DNA from: Larix sibirica
Lineage: Eukaryota > Streptophyta > Pinopsida > Pinales > Pinaceae
Length of the DNA stretch: 29,068 nt
Direction of reading: 5' to 3'
Assembly (NCBI GenBank): GCA_004151065.3
Contig: NWUY0300005799.1
Coordinates: 24,873-53,940 of the forward strand
Positions 11,577 through 22,563 of this stretch are shown here, in pieces (the first letter of the stretch is position 1; every line of letters starts with the position of its first letter). The notes below the pieces were generated by a model. That model ran no database searches. It had not been told where the DNA came from and was given only the letters and a program-made list of their open reading frames with translations. The translations under genes were made by a program, and so were the position numbers.

Positions 11577-13100
11577 TTGAGAGCTCCTCTACAACTGATA
11601 GTGATAAAACATCCTACAGTGTCTCCCTCGAGGAGGTCTGGCCATTTTCCCCCCTCCTCTTTTATCTATAACAATAAGGGATATGGTTCCCCTACACAAG
11701 ATTCACCAACCCCATCCTTTACAAGCAATGGAAACACTAATGTCGCCAACTACTCGATCGAAGAGCCCATGTCGGACTCTCATGAGTCTCCTATAGGAAA
11801 AATGAAATGGAATCCAGGGTAATGCATCTTGAAAGCATATAAGAAACCAAGGCACAAGATCTGATCGAATTGGCTCAGTGCTAATTTTTAGTTCATGAAG
11901 GACCATGTGATCATTAGTAAGTTTCTGGGTATCTATCCAACATAGAGAGATTTGGTTTCCTAGATGAACTCTCATTGGAATCCCACCTATCATTTTGAAT
12001 TTAATCTTGGCTCAAAAAGTTTTTTCACCACTGTTTATTAAAACCCACGTGAAAGAGAAAGAATATTTGAGAATGGCCCATACTTGTTTCGTTCGGCAGG
12101 GTTGCACCTCTGCTACTAGATGAAAAAATTTAACCCTGATAAGGAAGACTTCTCTTATGCCCTAGTATGGGTCACCACCACTCCCTTGCTCAGGATTATT
12201 GGGAAGAATAAATCTTAGTAGGCATTGTAAATACCATATGCTCATATGTAAAATCACCGGAAGCAACCAAAGAAGGTTGCTACACATCCTATGCAAAAAT
12301 ATGCATATACATGAATGTCTTCATCCCCATCCATGAATCAATTTTCCTAAGATTTCAAAATTATGACTAGATATAGAACTTGGATTATGAATTTACCCCA
12401 TTTCAATGTCGACACTATCATGAACATGGCCATCTCTATCCATACCTCTCAATGCTAAACCCCCCCCAATCCCCTTAAATCAGAACCTAAAAAGGATGAC
12501 GATGGTTTCACCAAGATAACAACTCAACACAGATCTAATAGAAAGGTAGTATCCCATGGTCCTGCTAGCCCATCCAAGAATCCCATTCTTACAAACAACT
12601 TTGAAGCTCTCAACCATTTACCCACTGAATCAAACCCTACCATCGAGGAGATTCCCACTTCTAGTAACCCCAAAAGCCTAAAATCCTTCTATCCCCCCCA
12701 ATCTTGAAGACCCCCAAAAGCCCAAAAATTTTGATTCCCCCTTCGACATGCCCTCCCTGGAATATGTTCCTATGGAGCCCAAAAATGAAGAATATATAGA
12801 CCTACTACGAGAAGAGATGCACTTAGATGGTATAGATTTGCAAGGCATAGTCGATGCAGTTTGAAGGAAGGACATGCATTCCATACCCCCAGAGCACATC
12901 CAATGTGTCTGTAACACCATTCACAATCAAATGAAAGAGGCCTCAAAGACTTCAACAACATGATTTCCGAATACAAATCTTGGCATACAACCCAACAAGA
13001 TCAAGCCAAAAAAGACTCTCAAGGAGGATTACAAATGGGGATAGAAAATCAATCTTCATCTCCTACAAGAATTAGGGGACACCCTGGTCAACTCTAGGAA
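11577..13100 (+). pseudogene. LINE ORF1 (DUF4283 + zinc knuckle), copy 1
   Basis: ORF1 of plant L1-type LINEs encodes an RNA-binding, gag-like protein that packages the element RNA. The start is low-complexity, Ser/Pro-rich text (from 11577). A DUF4283-like domain follows across several frames: ENGPYLFRSAGLHL near 12070, then a frameshift near 12170 and QDYWEE, IVNTICSYVKSPEATKEG and YTSYAKICIYMNV to about 12330. Next comes a zinc-knuckle-like CRHYHEHGHL near 12400-12430, where the second Cys of the usual Cys-x2-Cys is Tyr. A hydrophilic tail with DGFTKIT and NNFEALN follows (12490-12620). At least two frameshifts and several stops disable it, and no ATG start is convincing. Confidence 0.7.
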
Positions 13101-13145
13101 GAATGTTTTAATAACATGTATCTTCGAACCCTCCCCTAGTTTCCA

Positions 13146-15575
13146 ATGAAATTAATCTCATGCAATACATGAGGCCTCAATGCTAAGAACAAGCACATGC
13201 TCTTACAAAACAAGCTACACTCAGAGTTTCCAGAAATGGTTCTCCTACAGGAAACTAAATGTTGTGGGGAAGTTCTAGACCAAATTGCTTCCAAAGTCTG
13301 GAAGAATGGTTTCTCCTGGGAGTTTATTCTACAGGTTCAACAAGCGTCCTTGTAGAATCTTGAAAAGATATTGGTTGGGGATTTTTTATGTACCAAATTC
13401 AGCATTACAACAAGCTTTCAACTTTTAGGTGAGGAAACCTTTGGGGTCATTACCAATGTTTATGGACCCCAACAACTTGGAGAAAAACTCAAGTTTCTTT
13501 AACAACTACAAAACATCTCATATCTAATGCATCATAGATTCTAGATTATGGGAGGAAAATTCAACCTCATCATGTCACTAAAGGAGAAAAAAGGAGGTCT
13601 TAGGCACCTTGTTCCTAAACATTTGGGCTTCAAGGATTTCATTCAAAATCGACAACTAGTTGATTTGGAAACCAACAACAACATCTATACTTGGAACAAT
13701 CGTAGAGGAGGAACTCAACATGTGGCCTACAAGCTGGATCGATTTTTAATCTCGAAATCTCTCATGCTTCCAAGGATGCACATAGAAGCCACAATCCTTC
13801 CCACTACAGGTTCAGATCATTGGCCAATTTGTCCCTCCATCAACACTCTCAACAAGCCTTGCAAAATACCCTTCAGGTTCAAGAAATTTTGGCTGTCCCA
13901 TCCAAAATTCCTCAATAACGTCAAATTTTGGTAGGAAGAGGCCTAGGTGGAAAATGGAACCCTCATGTATCATTTTAAGTAGCACTTCATGATCTTAAAG
14001 CAAAGCATTAAATCATGGAACAAGACAGTCTTTGGGAACAGTTTTCAAGCACAAAGGATTCTAGAATATCAAATGGAAGAGCTTTAGCAGCAGGTCATCT
14101 CACATGGCTGAACAATGGACCATTCCAAACAGGATAAGATCCTTGTAACATAAATAGAAGAGAGACAAAAGCAAGAGGAAATTTTGTTGTGACAAAAATC
14201 ATGGGTACAATGGATTAAGGATGGCGAACAAAACTTCAAATTCTTCCATCACTCCATGATCCAACAAAGTCACTCCAATCGCATCACCCACATCACTTCC
14301 ACCCAAGTAACAATCTCATCTCCCATTTTGATATTGAAAAAGAGATAACCATATTCTTTCAAGAGCCACTCTCATAATCTTAGCTGGACAAATCAACTTC
14401 CATTCATTCCATCACTCAAAATATCCCCAACTTGACCTTGGAGGAGAAAAATGCAAGCCTTATTCACCCCATCAGACTGGAGTACTTTGAAGCTACCAAA
14501 TTTAGTCTAGCCCTAGACAAGGCGCCAAGCCCCAATGAATTTACCTCATATTTTTTCCATCGTTGTTGGTCAGTGATCAAAAGGGATGTTTGGGCCATTG
14601 TACAGGAACCCCAAAGGATATTAGGGGTTCTCCTAGCCTTAAATGCCAATTTCCTTTCCCTAATTCCCAAAGAAGAAAAGGTGTCGTATCCCAACAAATT
14701 TTCCCCATAGCCCTCTGCAATGTCATCTACAAAATTATCTCTAAAGTCATTTCCATTCACCTTAAACCCCTTTTAACCCTCTTGGTTTCCCTGAAACAAT
14801 TTGGTTATGTAGAAGGTCACCAAATTTTGGAAAGCATAATCCTTTCCCATGAAGTAGCTCATACCTTAAAAACCACTAAAAACCTTGGCTTGCTCATCAA
14901 GTTGGATATGTCCAAAGCTTTTGGAAAACTTAGTTGGCAATACATCTGGGAGATCCTCCTATCTTTTGGGTTTCATTCATATTGGATTCAATAGATCATG
15001 ACCCTCATTTCTTCTACTTTTTCCCTCCCTTTTGATAAATGGTTCACCCTCTACTCCTTTCCAACCCTCCCGTGGTATTCGTCAAGGTGATCCCCACTCC
15101 CCCTTCCTATTTGTGCTTATGGAAGAAAGGCTTGGATGTAGCCTCAAAGCTACCATTGCAATTCAAAACCTCCAGGGACTAAACCTTCACCACTATGTTT
15201 CTCCCTTATCCCACAACCAGTTTGTTGATGACACCATGTTGATGGGTGTTCCCTCTGCAAAGGAAGCAATATCCTTTAAAAAAGATCTTGATAATTTCAT
15301 GGAAGCCTCAGGTATTTCAATCAACCACCTTAATCCCATGTATTTTTCTTCAACAATCCTCTCTATGTCAATTTCCACATCTCCCACATTCTGGGTTACT
15401 CCAAGAGTTCTTTTCCATCCAAATACCCGGGGATCCTCTTCTCACCTCATCATTGCGTAATAACTTTTGGGAATATATCCTCTCACTTAATAGCAAAAAA
15501 ATATCTAGTTGGACCTTCCACCCTCTCAGCATAGATGGTCTCCTTGTTTTGCTCAAATTTGTCCTCCAAGCAATC
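13146..15575 (+). pseudogene. LINE ORF2 endonuclease-reverse transcriptase, copy 1
   Basis: ORF2 nicks the target DNA and copies the LINE RNA there. The start ATG at 13146 opens the APE-like endonuclease with SCNT, then an in-frame stop, then GLN. LLQETK, NVYGPQ, GGKFN (the usual GGDFN has lost Asp), YTWNN, LDRFL and SDHWPI (about 13820) follow in order. The reverse transcriptase begins near 14230 and carries ALDKAPSPNEFTSYFF (about 14510), PIALCNVIYKIISKV after a 1-nt frameshift near 14700, LDMSKAFG (about 14905; first Asp kept), RGIRQGDPHSPFLFVLM (about 15075) and the catalytic FVDD (15221-15232). The thumb NNFWEYIL and VLLKFVLQAI follows in another frame to about 15575, where similarity stops. 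The zf-RVT and RNase H-like tail is missing. Several stops and frameshifts make it dead. Confidence 0.9.
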
Positions 15576-15599
15576 TCTCTCTCTCTCACACACACACAC
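15574..15599 (+). repeat. compound (CT)n(CA)n microsatellite
   Basis: A run of CT dinucleotides passes directly into CA dinucleotides. It sits exactly where ORF2 similarity of LINE copy 1 ends, in the thumb of the reverse transcriptase. Confidence 0.95.
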
Positions 15600-15703
15600 G
15601 TCAATATCTCTTATAATAATAAGATGTAATTCTTGTAATTCTTTAAATCCCTTCCAAAGGAGATACACTCAAAAATGTAAAATGACAACTGTGGGATATG
15701 AAA

Positions 15704-15704
15704 N
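15704..15704. other. ambiguous base on the duplication seam
   Basis: A single N sits at the first aligned base of the second repeat copy (it aligns with A8609). Only one other N exists in the window (1892). It may mark a gap-filled or joined position. Confidence 0.9.
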
Positions 15705-16224
15705 AATTATACTTCCCTTGACAATCTGAACGTAGTTGGTTTTGAAATATAGTAAGATCTTATTATAGTTGAACATTGTAACATGGATCTTTGGGAAAAA
15801 GAAAACCATAACAAGAGAAATAGAAGCGATGTGTCCACCATGCGTCGTCATGATCTATGTGCCATGATCTCGATAAGGTAGGAACAACGACACATTGTGT
15901 GCAACAAAGAGTTGTGCAGCACGACAAAACTATCATTGGCATGATGTATCGGAAGCCAAAAGGTTTTTTTGTGTCGGTGTAGTGTCGTAGGTTACTTTTG
16001 CAACGTGTGACATGTCGCATGTCCTAAATGATTTGTAGTAGTGCGACAAAGAACATCTACAATAAGTGATATTACGACACTCCATCATGCAAGGTGCACA
16101 ACACATGGGCATTTCATGGAAATAAGGTTGCCCACTTACAATAAGCTCAAATATTTAAAGGAGAAAGAGTTTTTAGAAAGTCACATTTTGCAAGCAATGA
16201 GATAAAGAGAGAAAAGGTGATTGC

Positions 16225-16320
16225 ATTTTGTGACAAGGTCAGGGATGTGAACCTGTGACTTCTTGTACAAGCATTGTGGAGAAAAAATCCAACCATCAAG
16301 CTCGATGTCAATTCTCATCA
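16225..16320 (-). mobile_element. possible tRNA-derived SINE head, second copy
   Basis: Identical to the candidate at 9130-9225, duplicated with the 7095-bp unit. The same A-box-like and B-box-like motifs are present on the minus strand. Confidence 0.35.
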
Positions 16321-17167
16321 ATTGATTTCGACATTTTAGTCTAAGGTCACAGGTGAGTTTCCTTTCTAATTGTTTCTAATGTTTTACTATATTATAATAA
16401 ACTAGATAAATTAGATATGAGTGGAGTAGGGTGGACTTCATGGAAAGAATAGAAGAGCATCCAGGTGGCATCAGATGGCCATGGGAATTCTAAGGCTTTA
16501 AAATTACAAAACGCTAAGAATTGATTCTCACAAAGAAGAAGGAAAATAACTAGGTGGCCAAGAGGGATCCAAACCTGTGTATTGCGTAAAAATATTCACC
16601 TTCTCTAGGTTGAAGGTGACAATACTTTCTAGTGGTGGAGTAGTGTCTGGAAATTGTGGGCACCTCTAAAAGAAACAAAAGTGCATGGCTGGCTCTGCAC
16701 AATCACATTCTAACTTGAAACAATAATCTCCTCATACGAGGCAAGGATACTCCTAAAATGGTATTTCTATGTAGGGAGAATGCAAAGTCAATTTATCATA
16801 TGTTTGTATCCTATATTTTTTCAAAGGAGGTCTATAACATATCTAGATCCTTGGGTTATTGTTCATGAAAAATTGTCACAAGGGTGAACAATTGTTCTTG
16901 TCCTATCCTTGTAGGTTGTAACAAGTAAAGTGTTGTTAGATGTGGGTTAGCATTCCATGCATCAAATGGACAAGCAAGTCTACTCAAACAAAAAATGAAA
17001 GTAAAAATGGATAGTTCTAAGAAAAATAAAAGAGAGGGGAAGAGTTTGCTAAACCAAATGATATTTGCCCAATGGTAAAGCTTGTTACAATAGCGCCACC
17101 TACGAGATGAAGGCTTCAATGGAAGCCAACAAACTCCCTTAGGGAGGGTCCCTTTCTGTCCACACAA

Positions 17168-17446
17168 ATGCTTGATAACAAACTTAGAACAATGGAGAAA
17201 AACTCTTACTTCTTAGAGGAAGAATACAAGGTTGCTTTCGCATTCCAAATAATGATAAGAAATGGGTTGAAAGATGAGCTCTCGCACCAATTATTGCAAC
17301 ATAACTTTTCTCTAGATTTGTCTCTAATGAATGCATGCCCATGGATTCCTTTTATAGGCCAAATGGAGGTCTTGAAGCATCTAGTTCCCAGTGTGAATGC
17401 TCTTGCTCATGAAGTGGTTCTCTGGGTATATGAAGGGGGCTATTGA
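17168..17446 (+). CDS. second copy of the unrecognised small frame
   Basis: Identical 92-codon frame to 10073-10351, carried by the 7095-bp duplication. There is no independent evidence that it is expressed or conserved. Confidence 0.15.
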   Translation: MLDNKLRTMEKNSYFLEEEYKVAFAFQIMIRNGLKDELSHQLLQHNFSLDLSLMNACPWIPFIGQMEVLKHLVPSVNALAHEVVLWVYEGGY

Positions 17447-18671
17447 ATGCTCCCAAGCATGTGAGGAGTCTAATTCAAATTTTGGAGCCAAGAGAGTTGT
17501 TATGAGCCTTGAATACATTGCATAAGGTAGGTGATCCTACTATTGGTACAACCATGTGAGTTTTGAAGAATAAGTCACACTTATCTATGCGAGTTTCAAA
17601 CAAAAGTCATGCAACTATCCATAATTAATTACTTTAGCATTCTAAGGTTGAATTCTTGTTGTGAATTCGATGAGGATGTCTTTAATGAGTTGCATGTTGT
17701 ATCTTGATGATGTCCTCCTACAATATTAGCCAAAATGTCGCATGTGTGCGATGTTTAATCTTTAACCGTTGTTACCCCTTATGGGATGAGGATTCCATAG
17801 AAGAATATTGGAATCCATGGTTCAATCCATGGGGAACCCTTAATCCCCTTTCTCATCTACTCCTACACATGATGTATGTAAGTTTGATAACATAAAATGA
17901 AACAATATATATGGACAAAAATCCCACCCTTTTAAACATAGTATATAGATTTAAGTTCTCAATGGAAACCATGGTTTGGATATCCAATATATCCTCCATT
18001 TGAGTGGTCCCTCCATTGGATATTGAGCATTACATGCCTTACTATTTCTATGATGGGTCTTCATGAGGAAATCCAAGACAAAGTGGGGTTATTTTCTCTA
18101 TTCACTTGGACACTCATTTTGTAACTTTTTAGAGAGGCATATGGATCAATACAAATAACATGTAGAAGATTTAGGTTTATGCATAATGCTTTGTACTTCC
18201 ATTGACCATGAAGTCTTCTCACTAGTGGTATCCTCATATTTCAAGGTTGTATTTGATAGGATGAAAAAAAATACCCAATGCACGCATCCAGTTCTCTCTC
18301 ACATTAGGGATCAAGAAAAGGTTATGTTGCACATATCACTCCATCCACATAAATCACATCTTTGGAAAATAACAACATTGAAGCATATAGATATTCTAAG
18401 GAAGAAAGTGACTAGTAAAAGGTAAGCTCATTTTGGTTTATAAGGATGAGCAAGGCTCTAGCTCTAGGCATAAGCCTGTTATTTTGTAATTTCTTCTTTA
18501 GTTTCAAATGAGAGGAAAATAAATTGGAACTATGTGGAAACATTCTTGATTACCCTAGGTAATCAATGAGGTCCCTCCAAAACCTTAATATGTTTTAGGT
18601 AGATCATATAAGTTCAATGCATTTTATGCTTCTCACAATTATTTTTTATATGCATGGTGTGCAATTAGGGT

Positions 18672-20195
18672 TTGAGAGCTCCTCTACAACTGATAGTGAT
18701 ACAACATCCTACAGTGTCTCCCTCGAGGAGGTCTGGCCATTTTCCCCCCTCCTCTTTTATCTATAACAATAAGGGATATGGTTCCCCTACACAAGATTCA
18801 CCAACCCCATCCTTTACAAGCAATGGAAACACTAATGTCGCCAACTACTCGATCGAAGAGCCCATGTCGGACTCTCATGAGTCTCCTATAGGAAAAATGA
18901 AATGGAATCCAGGGTAATGCATCTTGAAAGCATATAAGAAACCAAGGCACAAGATCTGATCGAATTGGCTCAGTGCTAATTTTTAGTTCATGAAGGACCA
19001 TGTGATCATTAGTAAGTTTCTGGGTATCTATCCAACATAGAGAGATTTGGTTTCCTAGATGAACTCTCATTGGAATCCCACCTATCATTTTGAATTTAAT
19101 CTTGGCTCAAAAAGTTTTTTCACCACTGTTTATTAAAACCCACGTGAAAGAGAAAGAATATTTGAGAATGGCCCATACTTGTTTCGTTCGGCAGGGTTGC
19201 ACCTCTGCTACTAGATGAAAAAATTTAACCCTGATAAGGAAGACTTCTCTTATGCCCTAGTATGGGTCACCACCACTCCCTTGCTCAGGATTATTGGGAA
19301 GAATAAATCTTAGTAGGCATTGTAAATACCATATGCTCATATGTAAAATCACCGGAAGCAACCAAAGAAGGTTGCTACACATCCTATGCAAAAATATGCA
19401 TATACATGAATGTCTTCATCCCCATCCATGAATCAATTTTCCTAAGATTTCAAAATTATGACTAGATATAGAACTTGGATTATGAATTTACCCCATTTCA
19501 ATGTCGACACTATCATGAACATGGCCATCTCTATCCATACCTCTCAATGCTAAACCCCCCCCAATCCCCTTAAATCAGAACCTAAAAAGGATGACGATGG
19601 TTTCACCAAGATAACAACTCAACACAGATCTAATAGAAAGGTAGTATCCCATGGTCCTGCTAGCCCATCCAAGAATCCCATTCTTACAAACAACTTTGAA
19701 GCTCTCAACCATTTACCCACTGAATCAAACCCTACCATCGAGGAGATTCCCACTTCTAGTAACCCCAAAAGCCTAAAATCCTTCTATCCCCCCCAATCTT
19801 GAAGACCCCCAAAAGCCCAAAAATTTTGATTCCCCCTTCGACATGCCCTCCCTGGAATATGTTCCTATGGAGCCCAAAAATGAAGAATATATAGACCTAC
19901 TACGAGAAGAGATGCACTTAGATGGTATAGATTTGCAAGGCATAGTCGATGCAGTTTGAAGGAAGGACATGCATTCCATACCCCCAGAGCACATCCAATG
20001 TGTCTGTAACACCATTCACAATCAAATGAAAGAGGCCTCAAAGACTTCAACAACATGATTTCCGAATACAAATCTTGGCATACAACCCAACAAGATCAAG
20101 CCAAAAAAGACTCTCAAGGAGGATTACAAATGGGGATAGAAAATCAATCTTCATCTCCTACAAGAATTAGGGGACACCCTGGTCAACTCTAGGAA
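18672..20195 (+). pseudogene. LINE ORF1 (DUF4283 + zinc knuckle), copy 2
   Basis: Duplicate of the ORF1 at 11577-13100 with the same frameshifts and stops and one noticed substitution (Lys to Gln early in the Ser/Pro-rich part). The zinc-knuckle-like motif lies near 19495-19525. It is non-functional for the same reasons as copy 1. Confidence 0.7.
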
Positions 20196-20240
20196 GAATG
20201 TTTTAATAACATGTATCTTCGAACCCTCCCCTAGTTTCCA

Positions 20241-22530
20241 ATGAAATTAATCTCATGCAATACATGAGGCCTCAATGCTAAGAACAAGCACATGCTCTTA
20301 CAAAACAAGCTACACTCAGAGTTTCCAGAAATGGTTCTCCTACAGGAAACTAAATGTTGTGGGGAAGTTCTAGACCAAATTGCTTCCAAAGTCTGGAAGA
20401 ATGGTTTCTCCTGGGAGTTTATTCTACAGGTTCAACAAGCGTCCTTGTAGAATCTTGAAAAGATATTGGTTGGGGATTTTTTATGTACCAAATTCAGCAT
20501 TACAACAAGCTTTCAACTTTTAGGTGAGGAAACCTTTGGGGTCATTACCAATGTTTATGGACCCCAACAACTTGGAGAAAAACTCAAGTTTCTTTAACAA
20601 CTACAAAACATCTCATATCTAATGCATCATAGATTCTAGATTATGGGAGGAAAATTCAACCTCATCATGTCACTAAAGGAGAAAAAAGGAGGTCTTAGGC
20701 ACCTTGTTCCTAAACATTTGGGCTTCAAGGATTTCATTCAAAATCGACAACTAGTTGATTTGGAAACCAACAACAACATCTATACTTGGAACAATCGTAG
20801 AGGAGGAACTCAACATGTGGCCTACAAGCTGGATCGATTTTTAATCTCGAAATCTCTCATGCTTCCAAGGATGCACATAGAAGCCACAATCCTTCCCACT
20901 ACAGGTTCAGATCATTGGCCAATTTGTCCCTCCATCAACACTCTCAACAAGCCTTGCAAAATACCCTTCAGGTTCAAGAAATTTTGGCTGTCCCATCCAA
21001 AATTCCTCAATAACGTCAAATTTTGGTAGGAAGAGGCCTAGGTGGAAAATGGAACCCTCATGTATCATTTTAAGTAGCACTTCATGATCTTAAAGCAAAG
21101 CATTAAATCATGGAACAAGACAGTCTTTGGGAACAGTTTTCAAGCACAAAGGATTCTAGAATATCAAATGGAAGAGCTTTAGCAGCAGGTCATCTCACAT
21201 GGCTGAACAATGGACCATTCCAAACAGGATAAGATCCTTGTAACATAAATAGAAGAGAGACAAAAGCAAGAGGAAATTTTGTTGTGACAAAAATCATGGG
21301 TACAATGGATTAAGGATGGCGAACAAAACTTCAAATTCTTCCATCACTCCATGATCCAACAAAGTCACTCCAATCGCATCACCCACATCACTTCCACCCA
21401 AGTAACAATCTCATCTCCCATTTTGATATTGAAAAAGAGATAACCATATTCTTTCAAGAGCCACTCTCATAATCTTAGCTGGACAAATCAACTTCCATTC
21501 ATTCCATCACTCAAAATATCCCCAACTTGACCTTGGAGGAGAAAAATGCAAGCCTTATTCACCCCATCAGACTGGAGTACTTTGAAGCTACCAAATTTAG
21601 TCTAGCCCTAGACAAGGCGCCAAGCCCCAATGAATTTACCTCATATTTTTTCCATCGTTGTTGGTCAGTGATCAAAAGGGATGTTTGGGCCATTGTACAG
21701 GAACCCCAAAGGATATTAGGGGTTCTCCTAGCCTTAAATGCCAATTTCCTTTCCCTAATTCCCAAAGAAGAAAAGGTGTCGTATCCCAACAAATTTTCCC
21801 CATAGCCCTCTGCAATGTCATCTACAAAATTATCTCTAAAGTCATTTCCATTCACCTTAAACCCCTTTTAACCCTCTTGGTTTCCCTGAAACAATTTGGT
21901 TATGTAGAAGGTCACCAAATTTTGGAAAGCATAATCCTTTCCCATGAAGTAGCTCATACCTTCAAAACCCTGGCATGCTCATCAAGTTGGATATCTCCAA
22001 CGCTTTTGGAAAACTTAGTTGGAAATACATCTGGGAGATCCTCATAGCTTTTGGGTTTCATTCGTATTGGTTTCAATAGATCATGGCCCTCATTTCCTCT
22101 ACTTTTTTCCTCCCCTTTGATAAATGGTTCACCCTCTACTCCTTTTCGACCCTCTCGTGGTATTTGTCATGGTGATCCCCACTCCCCCTTCCTATTTGTG
22201 CTTATGGAAAAAGGGATTGGATGTAGCCTCAAAGCTACCATTTCAATTCAAAACCTCCAAGGACTAAACCTTCACCACTATGTTTCTCCCTTATCCCACA
22301 ACTAGTTTGTTGATGGGTGTTCCCTTTGCAAAGGAAGCAAGAGCCTTTAAAAAAGATCTTGATAATTTCATGGAAGCCTCAAGTATCTCGATCAACCACC
22401 TTAATCCCATGTATTTTTCTTCAACAATCCTCTCTCTATCCAATTCCATGTCTCCCACATTCTGGGTTACTCCAGGAGTTCCTTTCCATCAAAATACCTT
22501 GGGGATCATCTTCTCACCCATGTGGAGAAG
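20241..22530 (+). pseudogene. LINE ORF2 endonuclease-reverse transcriptase, copy 2
   Basis: Matches copy 1 up to 21962, including the endonuclease stop, GGKFN and the frameshift near 21795. Beyond that it is a different sequence version. A 10-nt gap comes just before the motif-A region. RGIRQGD has become RGICHGD (about 22170). A stop precedes the catalytic box, and a 14-nt deletion turns FVDD into FVD-Gly plus a frameshift (22306-22316). LINE similarity fades at about 22530, before the thumb. It cannot encode an active polymerase. Confidence 0.9.
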
Positions 22531-22563
22531 GGTGTCTATGAATTATTTTTATTTTTACTTCCC

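Larger units (their letters stand above)
8609..15703 (+). mobile_element. LINE (L1-type) copy 1, 3'-incomplete
   Basis: This is a plus-strand non-LTR retrotransposon: a ~3-kb leader, ORF1 (about 11577-13100) and ORF2 (13146 to about 15575). ORF2 similarity stops in the RT thumb, at a (CT)n(CA)n microsatellite, so the zf-RVT and RNase H-like tail are missing here. The next 100 bp have no LINE similarity. From 8609 to 14867 it is nearly identical to 15704-21962. Whether the whole leader belongs to the LINE is an inference from its co-duplication; a nested unknown element is the alternative. Confidence 0.75.
8609..21962 (+). repeat. ~6.26-kb near-identical direct repeat (7095-bp offset)
   Basis: 8609-14867 matches 15704-21962. 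By eye only two substitutions were found: T/G at about 9987/17082 and A/C at about 11609/18704. Nothing before 8608 matches the sequence before 15703. After 14867/21962 the copies remain homologous but differ by roughly 40 substitutions plus 10-nt and 14-nt gaps in about 600 bp. The arrangement is direct, with copy 1's divergent tail (14868-15703) lying between the repeats. Confidence 0.95.
15704..22530 (+). mobile_element. LINE (L1-type) copy 2, 3'-incomplete
   Basis: This is the second head-to-tail copy of the LINE, offset by 7095 bp. It matches copy 1 almost base for base up to 21962, sharing the same stops and frameshifts, then diverges by about 7% with indels. LINE similarity ends near 22530, slightly earlier in ORF2 than in copy 1. 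It starts at an ambiguous base (15704). Shared disabling mutations mean the duplicated part was already dead when copied, or that one copy is an assembly duplicate. Confidence 0.75.
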
